From positions 82,693-146,692 of the forward strand of contig JACMLM010000069.1 in assembly GCA_014379595.1 (NCBI GenBank): 64,000 nucleotides of DNA. Direction: 5' to 3'. A program made the position numbers and the translations under genes. Origin of the DNA: Anaerolineales bacterium. GTDB taxonomy: Bacteria > Chloroflexota > Anaerolineae > Anaerolineales > Villigracilaceae. Below the pieces are notes generated by a model, which had not been told where the DNA came from, made no database searches, and worked only from the letters and a program-made list of their open reading frames with translations. Of this stretch, positions 45,889 through 53,673 are shown in pieces (within the stretch, counting starts at the first letter, position 1; each line of letters starts with the position of its first letter).

Positions 45889-46551
45889 ATGTTTGATCTC
45901 TTTTCATTAATCTGTTTTGGCTCTCTTGGCCTGGCAATCTTTATTTTTGGTATCCTTATTGGTTTTCTAATCAAGAATTCTTATCGTTCTAGATTATTTT
46001 TGAATCAAAATCGTGGTGAAGCATCTGTACGAAAATTGATAAGTTTGAATTTCAAGTCACAAAATTTTCACTTGCTAAACAATATAACTATTCCTTTTCA
46101 AGACGGTACTACTCAAATTGATCATATTCTTATATCAACAAAAGGTGTATTTGTTATTGAAGTCAAACACTATTCAGGCTGGATTTTTGGAAATGAAAAA
46201 TCAGATAAGTGGACACAAACTATTTATCGAGTAAAAAACAGTTTCCAAAATCCAATTCGCCAAAATTATCGTCATGTAAAAGCCATACAGCAATTACTTG
46301 AATTTCTTCCAAAAGAGCAAATACATTCTATTGTTGTTTTTAGTGGTAGTGCACAATTCAAAACTCCTATTCCGAATGGTGTTTTTTATCCAAACCAACT
46401 CGTGAGTCACTTGAACTCTTTTCAAGATGATGTGATTTCTTCCAATCGTCTCGAATTTAGTGTTGGACGACTTGAATGCAAACGCTATGAATTGACAAAT
46501 GCAACTGATATTCAGCATCGTGCATACTTGGCTAAGAAGTTTGGAGATTAA
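45889..46551 (+). CDS. NERD domain protein with membrane anchor
   Basis: 220 aa. One membrane helix (about 7-29), then a NERD domain: GEASVRKLISL, LLNNITIPFQDGTTQIDHILIS and KGVFVIEVKHYSGWIFG, containing the Glu, Asp and ExK residues of the nuclease-related fold. Substrate and role are unknown; such proteins occur in DNA-processing or defence contexts. It is strongly A+T-rich compared with the two flanking oxidoreductase genes. Confidence 0.85.
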   Translation: MFDLFSLICFGSLGLAIFIFGILIGFLIKNSYRSRLFLNQNRGEASVRKLISLNFKSQNFHLLNNITIPFQDGTTQIDHILISTKGVFVIEVKHYSGWIFGNEKSDKWTQTIYRVKNSFQNPIRQNYRHVKAIQQLLEFLPKEQIHSIVVFSGSAQFKTPIPNGVFYPNQLVSHLNSFQDDVISSNRLEFSVGRLECKRYELTNATDIQHRAYLAKKFGD

Positions 46552-46609
46552 GCCCAAAGGCTAGACTAAACTTCATTTCGCAGAATCAACTTCCAGTTAA
46601 GAAAGAGGC

Positions 46610-46659
46610 GTGGTCTCGATACGCCGCGAAGAACAAGAGCGCGGCTACTCGACCACCGT
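46610..46659. repeat. REP-like palindrome, TGGTCTCGATAC type
   Basis: GTGGTCTCGATACGCCGCG and CGCGGCTACTCGACCACCG form an imperfect hairpin. Related copies lie at 49069-49119 and 49293-49344. Confidence 0.6.
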
Positions 46660-46673
46660 CTACTTTCCACTTT

Positions 46674-48272
46674 CTACATCCCATCCTTCAAGATTTCCTT
46701 CGCTGCCAGCATCCCTGCCGCGCCCATTACTCCGCCACCTGGATGTGCACCCGCCGCGCCGAAGTAATAGCCTTTGAGCGGGGTGCGGAAGTCTGCCCAT
46801 TGCGGGGTGGGACGCAGGAAGAAGATCTGGTGCAGCAGCAGTTCGCCATGGAAGATGTTGCCGCCTGTGATGCCCGCGATGGCTTCGATGTCCTTCGGCG
46901 AGATGACCTGCATGCCGACGATGCATTTGCGAATGTTCGGCGCGTACTGCTCGATGGTCGAGATGACCGCTTCGCCGAGTTCGTTTCGTTTTTCGTCATT
47001 CCAGCCGCCTTCAAGATCATACGGCGCGTATTGCACGAAGCAAGACATCACGTGCTGCCCGGGCGGCGCCATATCGGGGTCGATCATCGATGGGAAGATC
47101 ATGTCGAGATACGGGCGTTTTGAAATTTGACCATACTTGGCATCATCGTAGGCGCGCTCGATGTAATCGATGCTCGGGCTGATCGACACCGCGCCGCGAT
47201 GCAAAACCGAATCATGTCCCTTGCCTTCGAACGGCAGTGCCGTGAAGTTGGGCAGTTCGCTCAACGCGATGTTGACCTTGCCCGATGAGCCGCGCGTGCG
47301 GAAGTTTTGGATCGACGTGACAAATTCATCGGGAAAATGTTTGCCCTCGACGAATTGCAGGAAGGTGCGCTTCGGGTCCGCGGCAGACATGACGACTTTG
47401 GATTGAAGCTCATCGCCATTATCCAATGCGACGCCGACAGCGCGTCCATTCTTAACGATGACCTGCTTCACGCTTGCGTTGACTCTGATCTCCACCCCAA
47501 GCGCTTGCGCCGCGTTGAGGATCGAGCCGCTCACTCCGCCAGAACCATTCTTCGCAAAACCCCATGCACGAAACGCGCCGTCAATTTCGCCCATGTAATG
47601 ATGAAGCAACACATACGCCGTGCCTGGTGAACGTGGTCCAAGAAACGTGCCGATGATTCCGCTGGCGGCTTTTGTTCCTTTTAGTGCATCGGTCTCGAAC
47701 CACTCTTCGAGCAGGTCCGCAGATGATTGTGTGGCAAGTTTTGCAATGGCATACAATTCTTTTTCAGAAAGACTCGCTGCATATTGACCAACTTTGAGCA
47801 AGCCAAGCATGTCGCGCATACTCAAAGAAGTTGGGTCAGGCGGAATTAAATTGATGATCGGCTTGATCGCCTTGGCCGCACGCGCCATCACGCGCGCATA
47901 TTCGTCATAGGCTTCTGCATCCTTCGGCGAGTGACGATACAACTCGCGGCGGGTGAGGTCATGATCATCCCATGCGGCGAGATAATCTCCATTTTCTGTT
48001 GGTGTAAATGTGCTTGGCAATGGCAGAATCTTTAATCCATGCCTTGGCAATTCCAAATCACGGATGATCTCCGGACGCAAGAGACTCACCACATACGAAA
48101 ACTCGGTGAACTTGTACCCGGGGAAGATCTCCTCCGTCACCGCCGCCCCACCGACGATATGTCTGCGCTCAAGTACTACGACCTTCTTGCCTGCTCTTGC
48201 TAGGTATGCGGCTGCAACGAGTCCGTTGTGACCACCGCCGATGATAATTGCGTCGTATTGATTAGATGTCAT
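46674..48272 (-). CDS. FAD-dependent oxidoreductase, PYROXD2-like
   Basis: 532 aa. N-terminus YDAIIIGGGHNGLVAAAYLA with the following VVVLERR, then GTFLGPRSPGTAYVLLHHY and the C-terminal YYFGAAGAHPGGGVMGAAG. It is a paralogue of the 44349 gene with an insertion-rich middle region. It is clearly richer in G+C than its neighbours, which suggests separate acquisition. AAGGA precedes the ATG. The substrate is unknown. Confidence 0.9.
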   Translation of the reverse strand: MTSNQYDAIIIGGGHNGLVAAAYLARAGKKVVVLERRHIVGGAAVTEEIFPGYKFTEFSYVVSLLRPEIIRDLELPRHGLKILPLPSTFTPTENGDYLAAWDDHDLTRRELYRHSPKDAEAYDEYARVMARAAKAIKPIINLIPPDPTSLSMRDMLGLLKVGQYAASLSEKELYAIAKLATQSSADLLEEWFETDALKGTKAASGIIGTFLGPRSPGTAYVLLHHYMGEIDGAFRAWGFAKNGSGGVSGSILNAAQALGVEIRVNASVKQVIVKNGRAVGVALDNGDELQSKVVMSAADPKRTFLQFVEGKHFPDEFVTSIQNFRTRGSSGKVNIALSELPNFTALPFEGKGHDSVLHRGAVSISPSIDYIERAYDDAKYGQISKRPYLDMIFPSMIDPDMAPPGQHVMSCFVQYAPYDLEGGWNDEKRNELGEAVISTIEQYAPNIRKCIVGMQVISPKDIEAIAGITGGNIFHGELLLHQIFFLRPTPQWADFRTPLKGYYFGAAGAHPGGGVMGAAGMLAAKEILKDGM

Positions 48273-48309
48273 AACTAATTCCTTTATTATGGTAGAAAGT
48301 ATAGTTTAG

Positions 48310-48337
48310 TTGACTTTCTTAAAAAATAATATATAAT
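48310..48337 (+). promoter_or_regulatory. Promoter of the 48411 gene
   Basis: TTGACT (48310-48315), 16-bp spacer, TATAAT (48332-48337). Confidence 0.75.
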
Positions 48338-48410
48338 AAGATTAATTGTTGTAAGCAATTTATGTCAATGGCCTGTACTCGATATCTAGCAAGGTTTTTA
48401 AGGAGATAAA

Positions 48411-49022
48411 ATGGAACAGGAACAATTCTTATACTATTCAACTAATCTAGCAACAATTTTCTCTGTTATCCTTACTGTCTTATCAGTAATTGCAACAGTT
48501 TATCTTCAGAGGCTTAAGACTGAAGAAAAGCTTGTGGGAACTAAAAACACTTTAACTGTTGAAGGAGAACGAGATCATTTAACCAATAGAATGATTGAAG
48601 CAAAAGCTATTCTCCAGAAATTAAAAAAGCAAGCTCAAACTAGTAAAAACCTAAATTCTTATTTAATTATTGCACAGTTTGTTGTAGGAACTACACTGGC
48701 GAGTTCGTTCATTCAACAATCATTACCGTCGTTTGTAATTGGTATTCTAGGTGTTGTAGTGTTGGTTTCTACGGTATTTCGTCAACAATTTCGTCCAGAT
48801 GTTCAGTTTAGCATTGCTAATGCTAAAGCTCAATACTTAGAAATTGAAATTAGAAATGTTGAAGATGAAGACTATAAACGAAAAAGAGGGGACGCGAATG
48901 CTCCAACAGATTCAAAAATCATTTCTATGATTTCAAAGGCCTTAAATAAAGTTACAAAAGACGAAGAGTGGGAACAGTATGTCAAAACTTCGGAAACAAC
49001 AAAGCCGGTGGCTGACAAATAG
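48411..49022 (+). CDS. Membrane protein with coiled coil, unknown function
   Basis: 203 aa, AAGGAG before the ATG. Hydrophobic segments at about 12-32 and 80-118 (two helices), with a charged helix between (TEEKLVGTKNTLTVEGERD...). The C-terminal 70 residues are soluble. The 2TM-plus-helix pattern is loosely like SLATT/DUF4231 proteins, but I see no decisive motif and no partner gene. A+T-rich. Confidence 0.55.
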   Translation: MEQEQFLYYSTNLATIFSVILTVLSVIATVYLQRLKTEEKLVGTKNTLTVEGERDHLTNRMIEAKAILQKLKKQAQTSKNLNSYLIIAQFVVGTTLASSFIQQSLPSFVIGILGVVVLVSTVFRQQFRPDVQFSIANAKAQYLEIEIRNVEDEDYKRKRGDANAPTDSKIISMISKALNKVTKDEEWEQYVKTSETTKPVADK

Positions 49023-49040
49023 TTAACAAAACTGTTTTCT

Positions 49041-49076
49041 ATTTGCCCATTTAGGCTCATAGAACTTGATGGTTTT
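49041..49076 (-). pseudogene. Degraded tail copy of the GcvT-like gene (copy C)
   Basis: Minus strand reads KTIKFYEPKWANR, against KLPFYEPEWKRK at the end of the gene at 49407. It is joined to a TGGTTTTGATAC repeat. Confidence 0.6.
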
Positions 49077-49131
49077 GATACGCCCTTTGCAAAGAACGAA
49101 CGTTCACGCCTATCCACTAACAACTATCTTT

Positions 49132-49164
49132 TTACTTTCTCTTCCACTCAGGCTCATGCCGCTT
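49132..49164 (-). pseudogene. Degraded tail copy of the GcvT-like gene (copy A)
   Basis: Minus strand reads KRHEPEWKRK and a TAA stop; the DNA string TGAGCCTGAGTGGAA is identical to the intact gene. Confidence 0.7.
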
Positions 49165-49259
49165 TTTCAACATAATTTAAACTTTATTGGCAGATGGTAA
49201 ATGTAAATAATCCGAATTCAGGGTGAGATATTGGCGCGGCACGATGTAAAACGGCAGCT

Positions 49260-49304
49260 TTATTTCTTTTTCCATTCTGGTTCGTAGAACTTGCTGGTTT
49301 CGAT
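49260..49304 (-). pseudogene. Degraded tail copy of the GcvT-like gene (copy B)
   Basis: Minus strand reads IETSKFYEPEWKKK and a TAA stop. It is followed at 49246-49260 by a 14-nt match (AAGCTGCCGTTTTA) to the codons for KLPFY in the intact gene. Confidence 0.72.
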
Positions 49305-49344
49305 ACACCTTTCGCAGCGAACGCTCAAAGCTACTCAACCAGCG
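49293..49344. repeat. REP-like palindrome, TGGTTTCGATAC type
   Basis: GCTGGTTTCGATACACC...GCTACTCAACCAGC, ends inverted (GCTGGTT/AACCAGC). A degenerate relative lies at 49069-49119. Confidence 0.6.
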
Positions 49345-49406
49345 GCAATTACCATTTACCAATTACTACTAACCAATCTCTAATTCTCTGATCTCTGCTC
49401 TTTCTC

Positions 49407-50603
49407 TCACTTCCTTTTCCACTCAGGCTCATAAAACGGCAGCTTGACCACCTTCGCAGGCGCGTGCTGACGGTGATGCTCGACTGTGATTTCCATTCTT
49501 ACATCTGTGCCAACTTCAAAATACGGCTTTTGCAAATGCGCGAGAGCGATATACTTTTTCAGCACGGGTGACCATGTTGATGTGGATGCATATCCAACTT
49601 GCACGTTGCCAACAAAAATAGGCAAACTTCCACGCACTGCCATGCTAGGGATTTGCGGGGGCAAGCCAACTTGCTTAAATATATTTTCCATTCCCACCCA
49701 ATCGACTTCAAGACCCATCATTTTCCATGCGGAGCCTTCGCGCTTCTCGCGTTCCAGCGCACGGCGACCAACGAAATAACCTGGCTTATCAAGTGCTACT
49801 GTCCAATCGAGGCCTAATTCAAAAGGGGATGACTTCTGCGGCTCGATCCACGCATGGCTCGCGGACGTGTAATCCACATCGAGCATGAACAGACCAGCTT
49901 CCACACGCGCCATGTCCATGGCAAGGATGCCGACAGGTGCAATACCGTAATCTGCGCCTGCTTCCATCAACGTATCCCAAATCTTGAGCGCATCTTTTGC
50001 ATCCATCCAAATCTCATAGCCGAGGTCGCCGGTGTAGCCTGTTCTTGAAATCGTGACATCGATTCCGTTAATTTTATTTTTCATCATGCGGAAATACTTC
50101 AACTCATCCACAGGTTGCTCAGCAACAATATTCAAAACCTTGCGTGTGTTGGGACCTTGAAAACTTAATGCTGCCACATCGTCTGTGACTTCTGTAATTT
50201 CTACTTCCATACCAACCGCGTTCATCGTCAACCAGCGTAGATTTGGTTCTGCCGCAGTTAAACGGAATGTAGTTTCATCTAATCGTGAAACGGTCCCATC
50301 GTCGATCATCTTACCTTCTTCATCGCACCAGCCTGTGTAAGCGACTTGTCCAACCTTCATCTTGTAGATGTCCCGCGTGGTGACGCGATGCAATAACGCC
50401 GCTGAATCCTTGCCTTTGATAATGTATTTGATCAACGGCGAGACATCGATCAACGCCGCTGCATTGCGGATCGCCCAATATTCGCGGTCAAGTGTGTGTT
50501 CATACGAGCCTGCAGCGAAATATCCCGCCCACTTGCGCCAATTCTGCGGCTGGCAGAGTCTTGAAGTTCTTTCGTGAAATGGGGTTGTTTTTAGTTGGAG
50601 CAT
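49407..50603 (-). CDS. Aminomethyltransferase (GcvT/folate-binding YgfZ-type) family protein
   Basis: 398 aa. Starts with the GcvT-like TTPFHERTSRLCQPQNWRKWAGYFAAGSYEHTLDREYWAIRN, and has SFQGPNTRKVL, SRTGYTGDLGYEIW and GILAMDMARVEAGL, standard for aminomethyltransferases of the glycine cleavage/dimethylglycine demethylase group that pass one-carbon units to tetrahydrofolate. gcvH and gcvP are absent, so it may act on another methylamine-type substrate. AAGGA precedes the ATG. Three tail copies lie downstream. Confidence 0.85.
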   Translation of the reverse strand: MLQLKTTPFHERTSRLCQPQNWRKWAGYFAAGSYEHTLDREYWAIRNAAALIDVSPLIKYIIKGKDSAALLHRVTTRDIYKMKVGQVAYTGWCDEEGKMIDDGTVSRLDETTFRLTAAEPNLRWLTMNAVGMEVEITEVTDDVAALSFQGPNTRKVLNIVAEQPVDELKYFRMMKNKINGIDVTISRTGYTGDLGYEIWMDAKDALKIWDTLMEAGADYGIAPVGILAMDMARVEAGLFMLDVDYTSASHAWIEPQKSSPFELGLDWTVALDKPGYFVGRRALEREKREGSAWKMMGLEVDWVGMENIFKQVGLPPQIPSMAVRGSLPIFVGNVQVGYASTSTWSPVLKKYIALAHLQKPYFEVGTDVRMEITVEHHRQHAPAKVVKLPFYEPEWKRK

Positions 50604-50616
50604 AAATAAATCCTTA

Positions 50617-50901
50617 CTAGGAATAAATTATTTCACAAGCAATTGAAGGATATTTTTCTTTTATATCAAAGAGACATCGCTGAAGTAGTTGAGCATCTAT
50701 TGGTAATTTTTCCGATAGTTCTTTGAAACCGATAATTGTTAATCTGTCGGGCATTTTTACTAATTCGGTATCTGTAATCAAATCCCAAAATGCATCCCAG
50801 TTTTTTCCAGACCAATCAGGAAAACTGAGTTTGGAAGAAAGAAGACTATGCAATTCTTCCTTGTTATTAACTTCCTTCAAATTGATGATGAGATCATTCA
50901 T
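50617..50901 (-). CDS. Barstar family protein
   Basis: 94 aa. FPDWSGKNWDAFWDLITD is the barstar helix region that plugs barnase-type ribonucleases. No barnase-like gene is adjacent, so this is an orphan inhibitor. It overlaps the cupin gene by 8 bp upstream and ends 13 bp before the GcvT-like gene; all three are likely co-transcribed. Confidence 0.88.
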   Translation of the reverse strand: MNDLIINLKEVNNKEELHSLLSSKLSFPDWSGKNWDAFWDLITDTELVKMPDRLTIIGFKELSEKLPIDAQLLQRCLFDIKEKYPSIACEIIYS

Positions 50902-51226
50902 TTTTGTTCGAATACTCGGCTGGTGCGAAGAAGACCAGCAATGTCAAATCCTGTTCAATGGAATGGAATCTGTGCTCTACATTTTTTGCTACATATACCA
51001 CCGAGCCTGCTTGTACATCGCGGTTCTCGTCTGCTACTTTGATCTTCGCCCTGCCGCTCAACACATAATAAATTTCATCCTCTGTGTGCGGTGACTGTGC
51101 ATCAACTCCACCTGCGGGGATGAAATAAAGTCCCATGCTGAGATCGGGGACTTTGAGAAATTCTAGGTAGGCGTTGCTTGTCCATTCTCTTTGTGTGATC
51201 AGTTCTGCGAGTTCAAATGCTTGCAT
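50894..51226 (-). CDS. Small cupin-domain protein
   Basis: 110 aa from ATG 51226, GGAGG upstream. GLYFIPAGGVDAQSPHTEDEIYYVLSGRAKI holds the first cupin motif (H..x.E..Y.V.G) and VYVAKNVEHRFHSIEQDL the second. Such small cupins bind a metal and act as enzymes or sensors. The substrate is unknown. Confidence 0.88.
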   Translation of the reverse strand: MQAFELAELITQREWTSNAYLEFLKVPDLSMGLYFIPAGGVDAQSPHTEDEIYYVLSGRAKIKVADENRDVQAGSVVYVAKNVEHRFHSIEQDLTLLVFFAPAEYSNKNE

Positions 51227-51243
51227 GGTTTCCTCCAATATCA

Positions 51244-51305
51244 TGTAGGGACACAGCGAAACCAACGTCCAACATGGTAATTGATCGTCCCGCTGTGTCC
51301 CTACA
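51244..51305. mobile_element. 62-bp MITE-like element
   Basis: 15-bp perfect terminal inverted repeats, TGTAGGGACACAGCG at the left and its complement at the right, around a 32-bp interior. No coding capacity. It lies upstream of the cupin gene. No clear target-site duplication could be seen. Confidence 0.7.
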
Positions 51306-51351
51306 ATGGGAAATAAAAATTGTATATAATTTTACCCGCCTTACTCTAAAA

Positions 51352-51383
51352 TAAAAAGGACTGGCATGTGCCAGTCCTTCAAA
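51352..51383 (-). terminator. Terminator of the MarR-NmrA operon
   Basis: AAGGACTGGCA pairs with TGCCAGTCCTT; on the minus strand followed by TTTTATTTT. Confidence 0.9.
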
Positions 51384-51384
51384 A

Positions 51385-52281
51385 TTATCCCCAAGCAGCA
51401 TTTTCTGGAATTGGGATCGGTTCTGCATTCTCCCAGCCGTTCTTGCGAAGATACTGTTCGAAATTGAGCAGGCCAGGGTGAAGTTTACGAAGCGCAGGAA
51501 TATCTGCATCATAACCTTCGCCGTTGAAAAAATTGAACATGGCGGTCATCTCTTCTTCAGATATACCGCGTCCATTGCCTGCTGGAGCGGCGAGAGTCAC
51601 CGGGCGGCCAATGACTTTTGTGAGCGTCTCTGCGGTTTGAGTTTCAGTCAATTCGTCACCGGCCAGCTCAAGGGTCCGACCGAGATAGGTTTTTGAATCC
51701 GCGAGAGCAAGGGCAACAAATACGGCAATGTCATCCACAGCAATGGTCTGCAATCCTTTTTCCACACGTAAGCCCAAACCTGTGTATGTTCCGCTTAGAA
51801 TATAGGCGCGGCTCCAATTCTGATTATCCATGAACGCCACGGGTCGAAGGATGGTGTATGGAACGCCAAGCGATTGAATATATTGCTCGACGATCCATTT
51901 GCTTTCGAAATGCTTTTGTCCCATACCGCGATGCGCCGAACCAACAGATGAATACACAAGATGTTGAACGCCTGCGGCTTTGGCAGCATCGGCTACATCT
52001 TTGCCCTGTTTGATCTCACCCTCAAAACCAACGTTTGGCAGCCAGAAATTTTGCACACTGAAAACCCCATATGCGCCTTTGAAAGCCGCATCGAGTTCTG
52101 CGCGATTATCCATATCACCTGCCACAAGTTCCGCGCCAAGTGATTTCAATTCCTGGGCGGCAGGTTTGTTAATGTCGCGGGTCAATGCACGAACCTGCCA
52201 GCCTTCTGCTAAAAGTTTTCTTGCCACGGCGCCGCCCTGTTGACCAGAGGCGCCGGTTACTGCAATTATTTTGTTGTTCAT
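51385..52281 (-). CDS. NmrA-like NAD(P)-binding protein
   Basis: 298 aa from ATG 52281, with AAGGAA upstream. The N-terminus KIIAVTGASGQQGGAVARKLL is the NmrA/HSCARG dinucleotide motif, followed by KAAGVQHLVYSSVGSAHRG and the sequence HFESKWIVEQYI. Members sense or use NADPH, and some reduce quinones. Translation is coupled to marR by a 4-bp ATGA overlap, typical of MarR-controlled quinone or redox-stress modules. Confidence 0.88.
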   Translation of the reverse strand: MNNKIIAVTGASGQQGGAVARKLLAEGWQVRALTRDINKPAAQELKSLGAELVAGDMDNRAELDAAFKGAYGVFSVQNFWLPNVGFEGEIKQGKDVADAAKAAGVQHLVYSSVGSAHRGMGQKHFESKWIVEQYIQSLGVPYTILRPVAFMDNQNWSRAYILSGTYTGLGLRVEKGLQTIAVDDIAVFVALALADSKTYLGRTLELAGDELTETQTAETLTKVIGRPVTLAAPAGNGRGISEEEMTAMFNFFNGEGYDADIPALRKLHPGLLNFEQYLRKNGWENAEPIPIPENAAWG

Positions 52282-52730
52282 TTTATTTTTCCTTTTCCTA
52301 GTTTCTTGCAAAGGTTTCCGAGCATTTCCATCTCACTTGCAGATAAGATGCTGAACTCTTCAACCAATGCAGCAATGTGACCTGGAAGGATCGCTTCCAA
52401 CTTCTTTTTGCCTGCTCCTGTCAAATGGACATAAATCACCCTGCGATCTTTCGCATCGCGCTCGCGTCGGACGAATCCGTCTCGCTCAAGATTGTCTATG
52501 ACCGTCGTCATATTACTGCCGCTCTTGAGTACCTTTGTACTTACTTCACCCTGTGTCATTGAGCCGAGATGATAGAGCGCTTCAAGCACTGCGAACTGTG
52601 AAGGAGTAAGATCACCAAGCGTGTTTTGCTCAGACAGGCGTGCAAAGAGCGAATTTGTACAGCGTGTCAACTTGATGAATGTATCGAGCGTGCGCATTTC
52701 TGCGCGTGTTCCAGAGTAGTGAGTGGGCAT
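52278..52730 (-). CDS. MarR family transcriptional regulator
   Basis: 150 aa from ATG 52730; the ATG at 52736 is too close to AAAGGA. Winged-helix features: LTPSQFAVLEALYHLGSMTQGEVSTKVLKSGSNMTTVIDNLERDGFVRRERDAKDRRVIYVHLT. It likely represses itself and the adjacent NmrA-like gene and is relieved by a small electrophile or aromatic compound. Confidence 0.92.
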   Translation of the reverse strand: MPTHYSGTRAEMRTLDTFIKLTRCTNSLFARLSEQNTLGDLTPSQFAVLEALYHLGSMTQGEVSTKVLKSGSNMTTVIDNLERDGFVRRERDAKDRRVIYVHLTGAGKKKLEAILPGHIAALVEEFSILSASEMEMLGNLCKKLGKGKIK

Positions 52731-52742
52731 GGCCATGTCCTT

Positions 52743-52777
52743 TATTTGACTATATACTTTCACGTCAAATAGTTTGA
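52743..52777. promoter_or_regulatory. Probable MarR operator
   Basis: TATTTGAC (52743-52750) and GTCAAATA (52764-52771) form an 8-bp inverted repeat with a 13-bp gap; TCAAATAGTTTGA overlaps at 52765-52777. Confidence 0.6.
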
Positions 52778-52985
52778 TGTAGAAATATTATCGTAAAGAG
52801 AAAGGCTTGTCAAGAAAGATTCGCCTATCCATTTGGCTAGTTGGAGATTATTTCACTCGTATGGAAATTACTTCACACCAAAGAAGGATCAGAAAGAGAA
52901 AAACATATGGATAATTCCTTCTTTTTGCGTGACGGAAATTATACGTCATATGATATCGCGAATTGCTGCCAAGCAGAAAAGGAGA

Positions 52986-53600
52986 TTATTCTTTGTGTGA
53001 ATTCAACTTAAGAGCAATAATCTCATTCCACAACAAAATAAAAAATAGAAAAACATAGAATGCAGCACCTTTGAGAAAGAAAGATGGAATTGCAAACGCG
53101 GCAGTCAGCCAGGTGTAGATTCCATATCCACGCCAACGTGGATCCGCTTGAAAGGCTTTGCCCAGCATCAACATGGCGGGTAAAAGAGTTATTCCCAGCA
53201 CAACAAATGATAGATCATGCATATATCCATGCCAGGTGCGAGGGCCGCCCGCAAGGGTTGGGTCTGTAGTAAATGCCAGGGCAGCGAGAGCGAGACCCGA
53301 ACAAGCTAAAAACGCTGATCCTATTTGGGAGGCACGAGCAGGCTTGTCCTGAGTTTGATCGAAGGGCTTGAGGTCCGCTTTGAGGCGCAGGGCAAAGAGG
53401 AACATAAGCAGTCCGCTGATGATGAAGGTTATGGTCATCACGATTCCATATGGACCAAGCGCGAGTCCACTGGGCCAGTCATATGTCGGGTCCTTGATCG
53501 GGTGCCAGCCAATGCCGAGCATGAAGTCATATTGAACGATGGTGAGTGTTGTAAGTACAGTTGCGAAAAGGATTGGGCCGAGTAGAATGAGTCGTTTCAT
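52986..53600 (-). CDS. DUF998 family membrane protein
   Basis: 204 aa with five or six hydrophobic helices (about 5-25, 48-68, 92-112, 125-145, 160-195). The pattern of short loops and the HWPLS-like GYMHDLSFVVLG motif match DUF998. A charged insert at about residues 77-87 (LKPFDQTQDKPARAS) coincides with the DNA string GTCCTGAGTTTGATCGAAGG, a common small repeat. Function unknown. Confidence 0.78.
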   Translation of the reverse strand: MKRLILLGPILFATVLTTLTIVQYDFMLGIGWHPIKDPTYDWPSGLALGPYGIVMTITFIISGLLMFLFALRLKADLKPFDQTQDKPARASQIGSAFLACSGLALAALAFTTDPTLAGGPRTWHGYMHDLSFVVLGITLLPAMLMLGKAFQADPRWRGYGIYTWLTAAFAIPSFFLKGAAFYVFLFFILLWNEIIALKLNSHKE

Positions 53601-53610
53601 GCCTTAATAA

Positions 53611-53645
53611 TAACAGCCTTGCATTTGCAAGGCTGTTAATTTTTT
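53611..53645. terminator. Terminator after the RRM gene
   Basis: TAACAGCCTTGCA pairs with TGCAAGGCTGTTA around TT, followed by ATTTTTT on the plus strand and TTATTATT on the minus. Confidence 0.85.
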
Positions 53646-53673
53646 CTAAAAATGTTCAGGGCTGGGAGTTTTT

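Larger units (their letters stand above)
49023..49406. other. Gene-free region with gcvT tail copies and REP-like repeats
   Basis: 384 bp between two convergent genes. It contains three degraded copies of the GcvT-like C-terminal codons (see the entries at 49041, 49132 and 49260), two copies of the TGGTTTCGATAC repeat, and low-complexity words (ACCAATTACTACTAACC at about 49356-49378). No complete gene is visible. Confidence 0.7.

Noticed and set aside
49094..49105. GAAC-GAAC-GTTC, a second LexA-like string
   Set aside because: It lies inside a REP-like repeat with no promoter around it.
49177..49362. Open frame of 61 codons on the minus strand
   Set aside because: It runs through a repeat and gcvT tail fragments and has no ribosome-binding site; it is better explained as duplicated tail sequence.
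50617..50901. Complete barnase-barstar toxin pair
   Set aside because: Only the barstar-like inhibitor is present; neighbours are a cupin and a GcvT-like protein.
52906..53010. Possible 34-codon plus-strand gene
   Set aside because: No recognisable domain or strong ribosome-binding site, and its end overlaps the DUF998 gene on the other strand.
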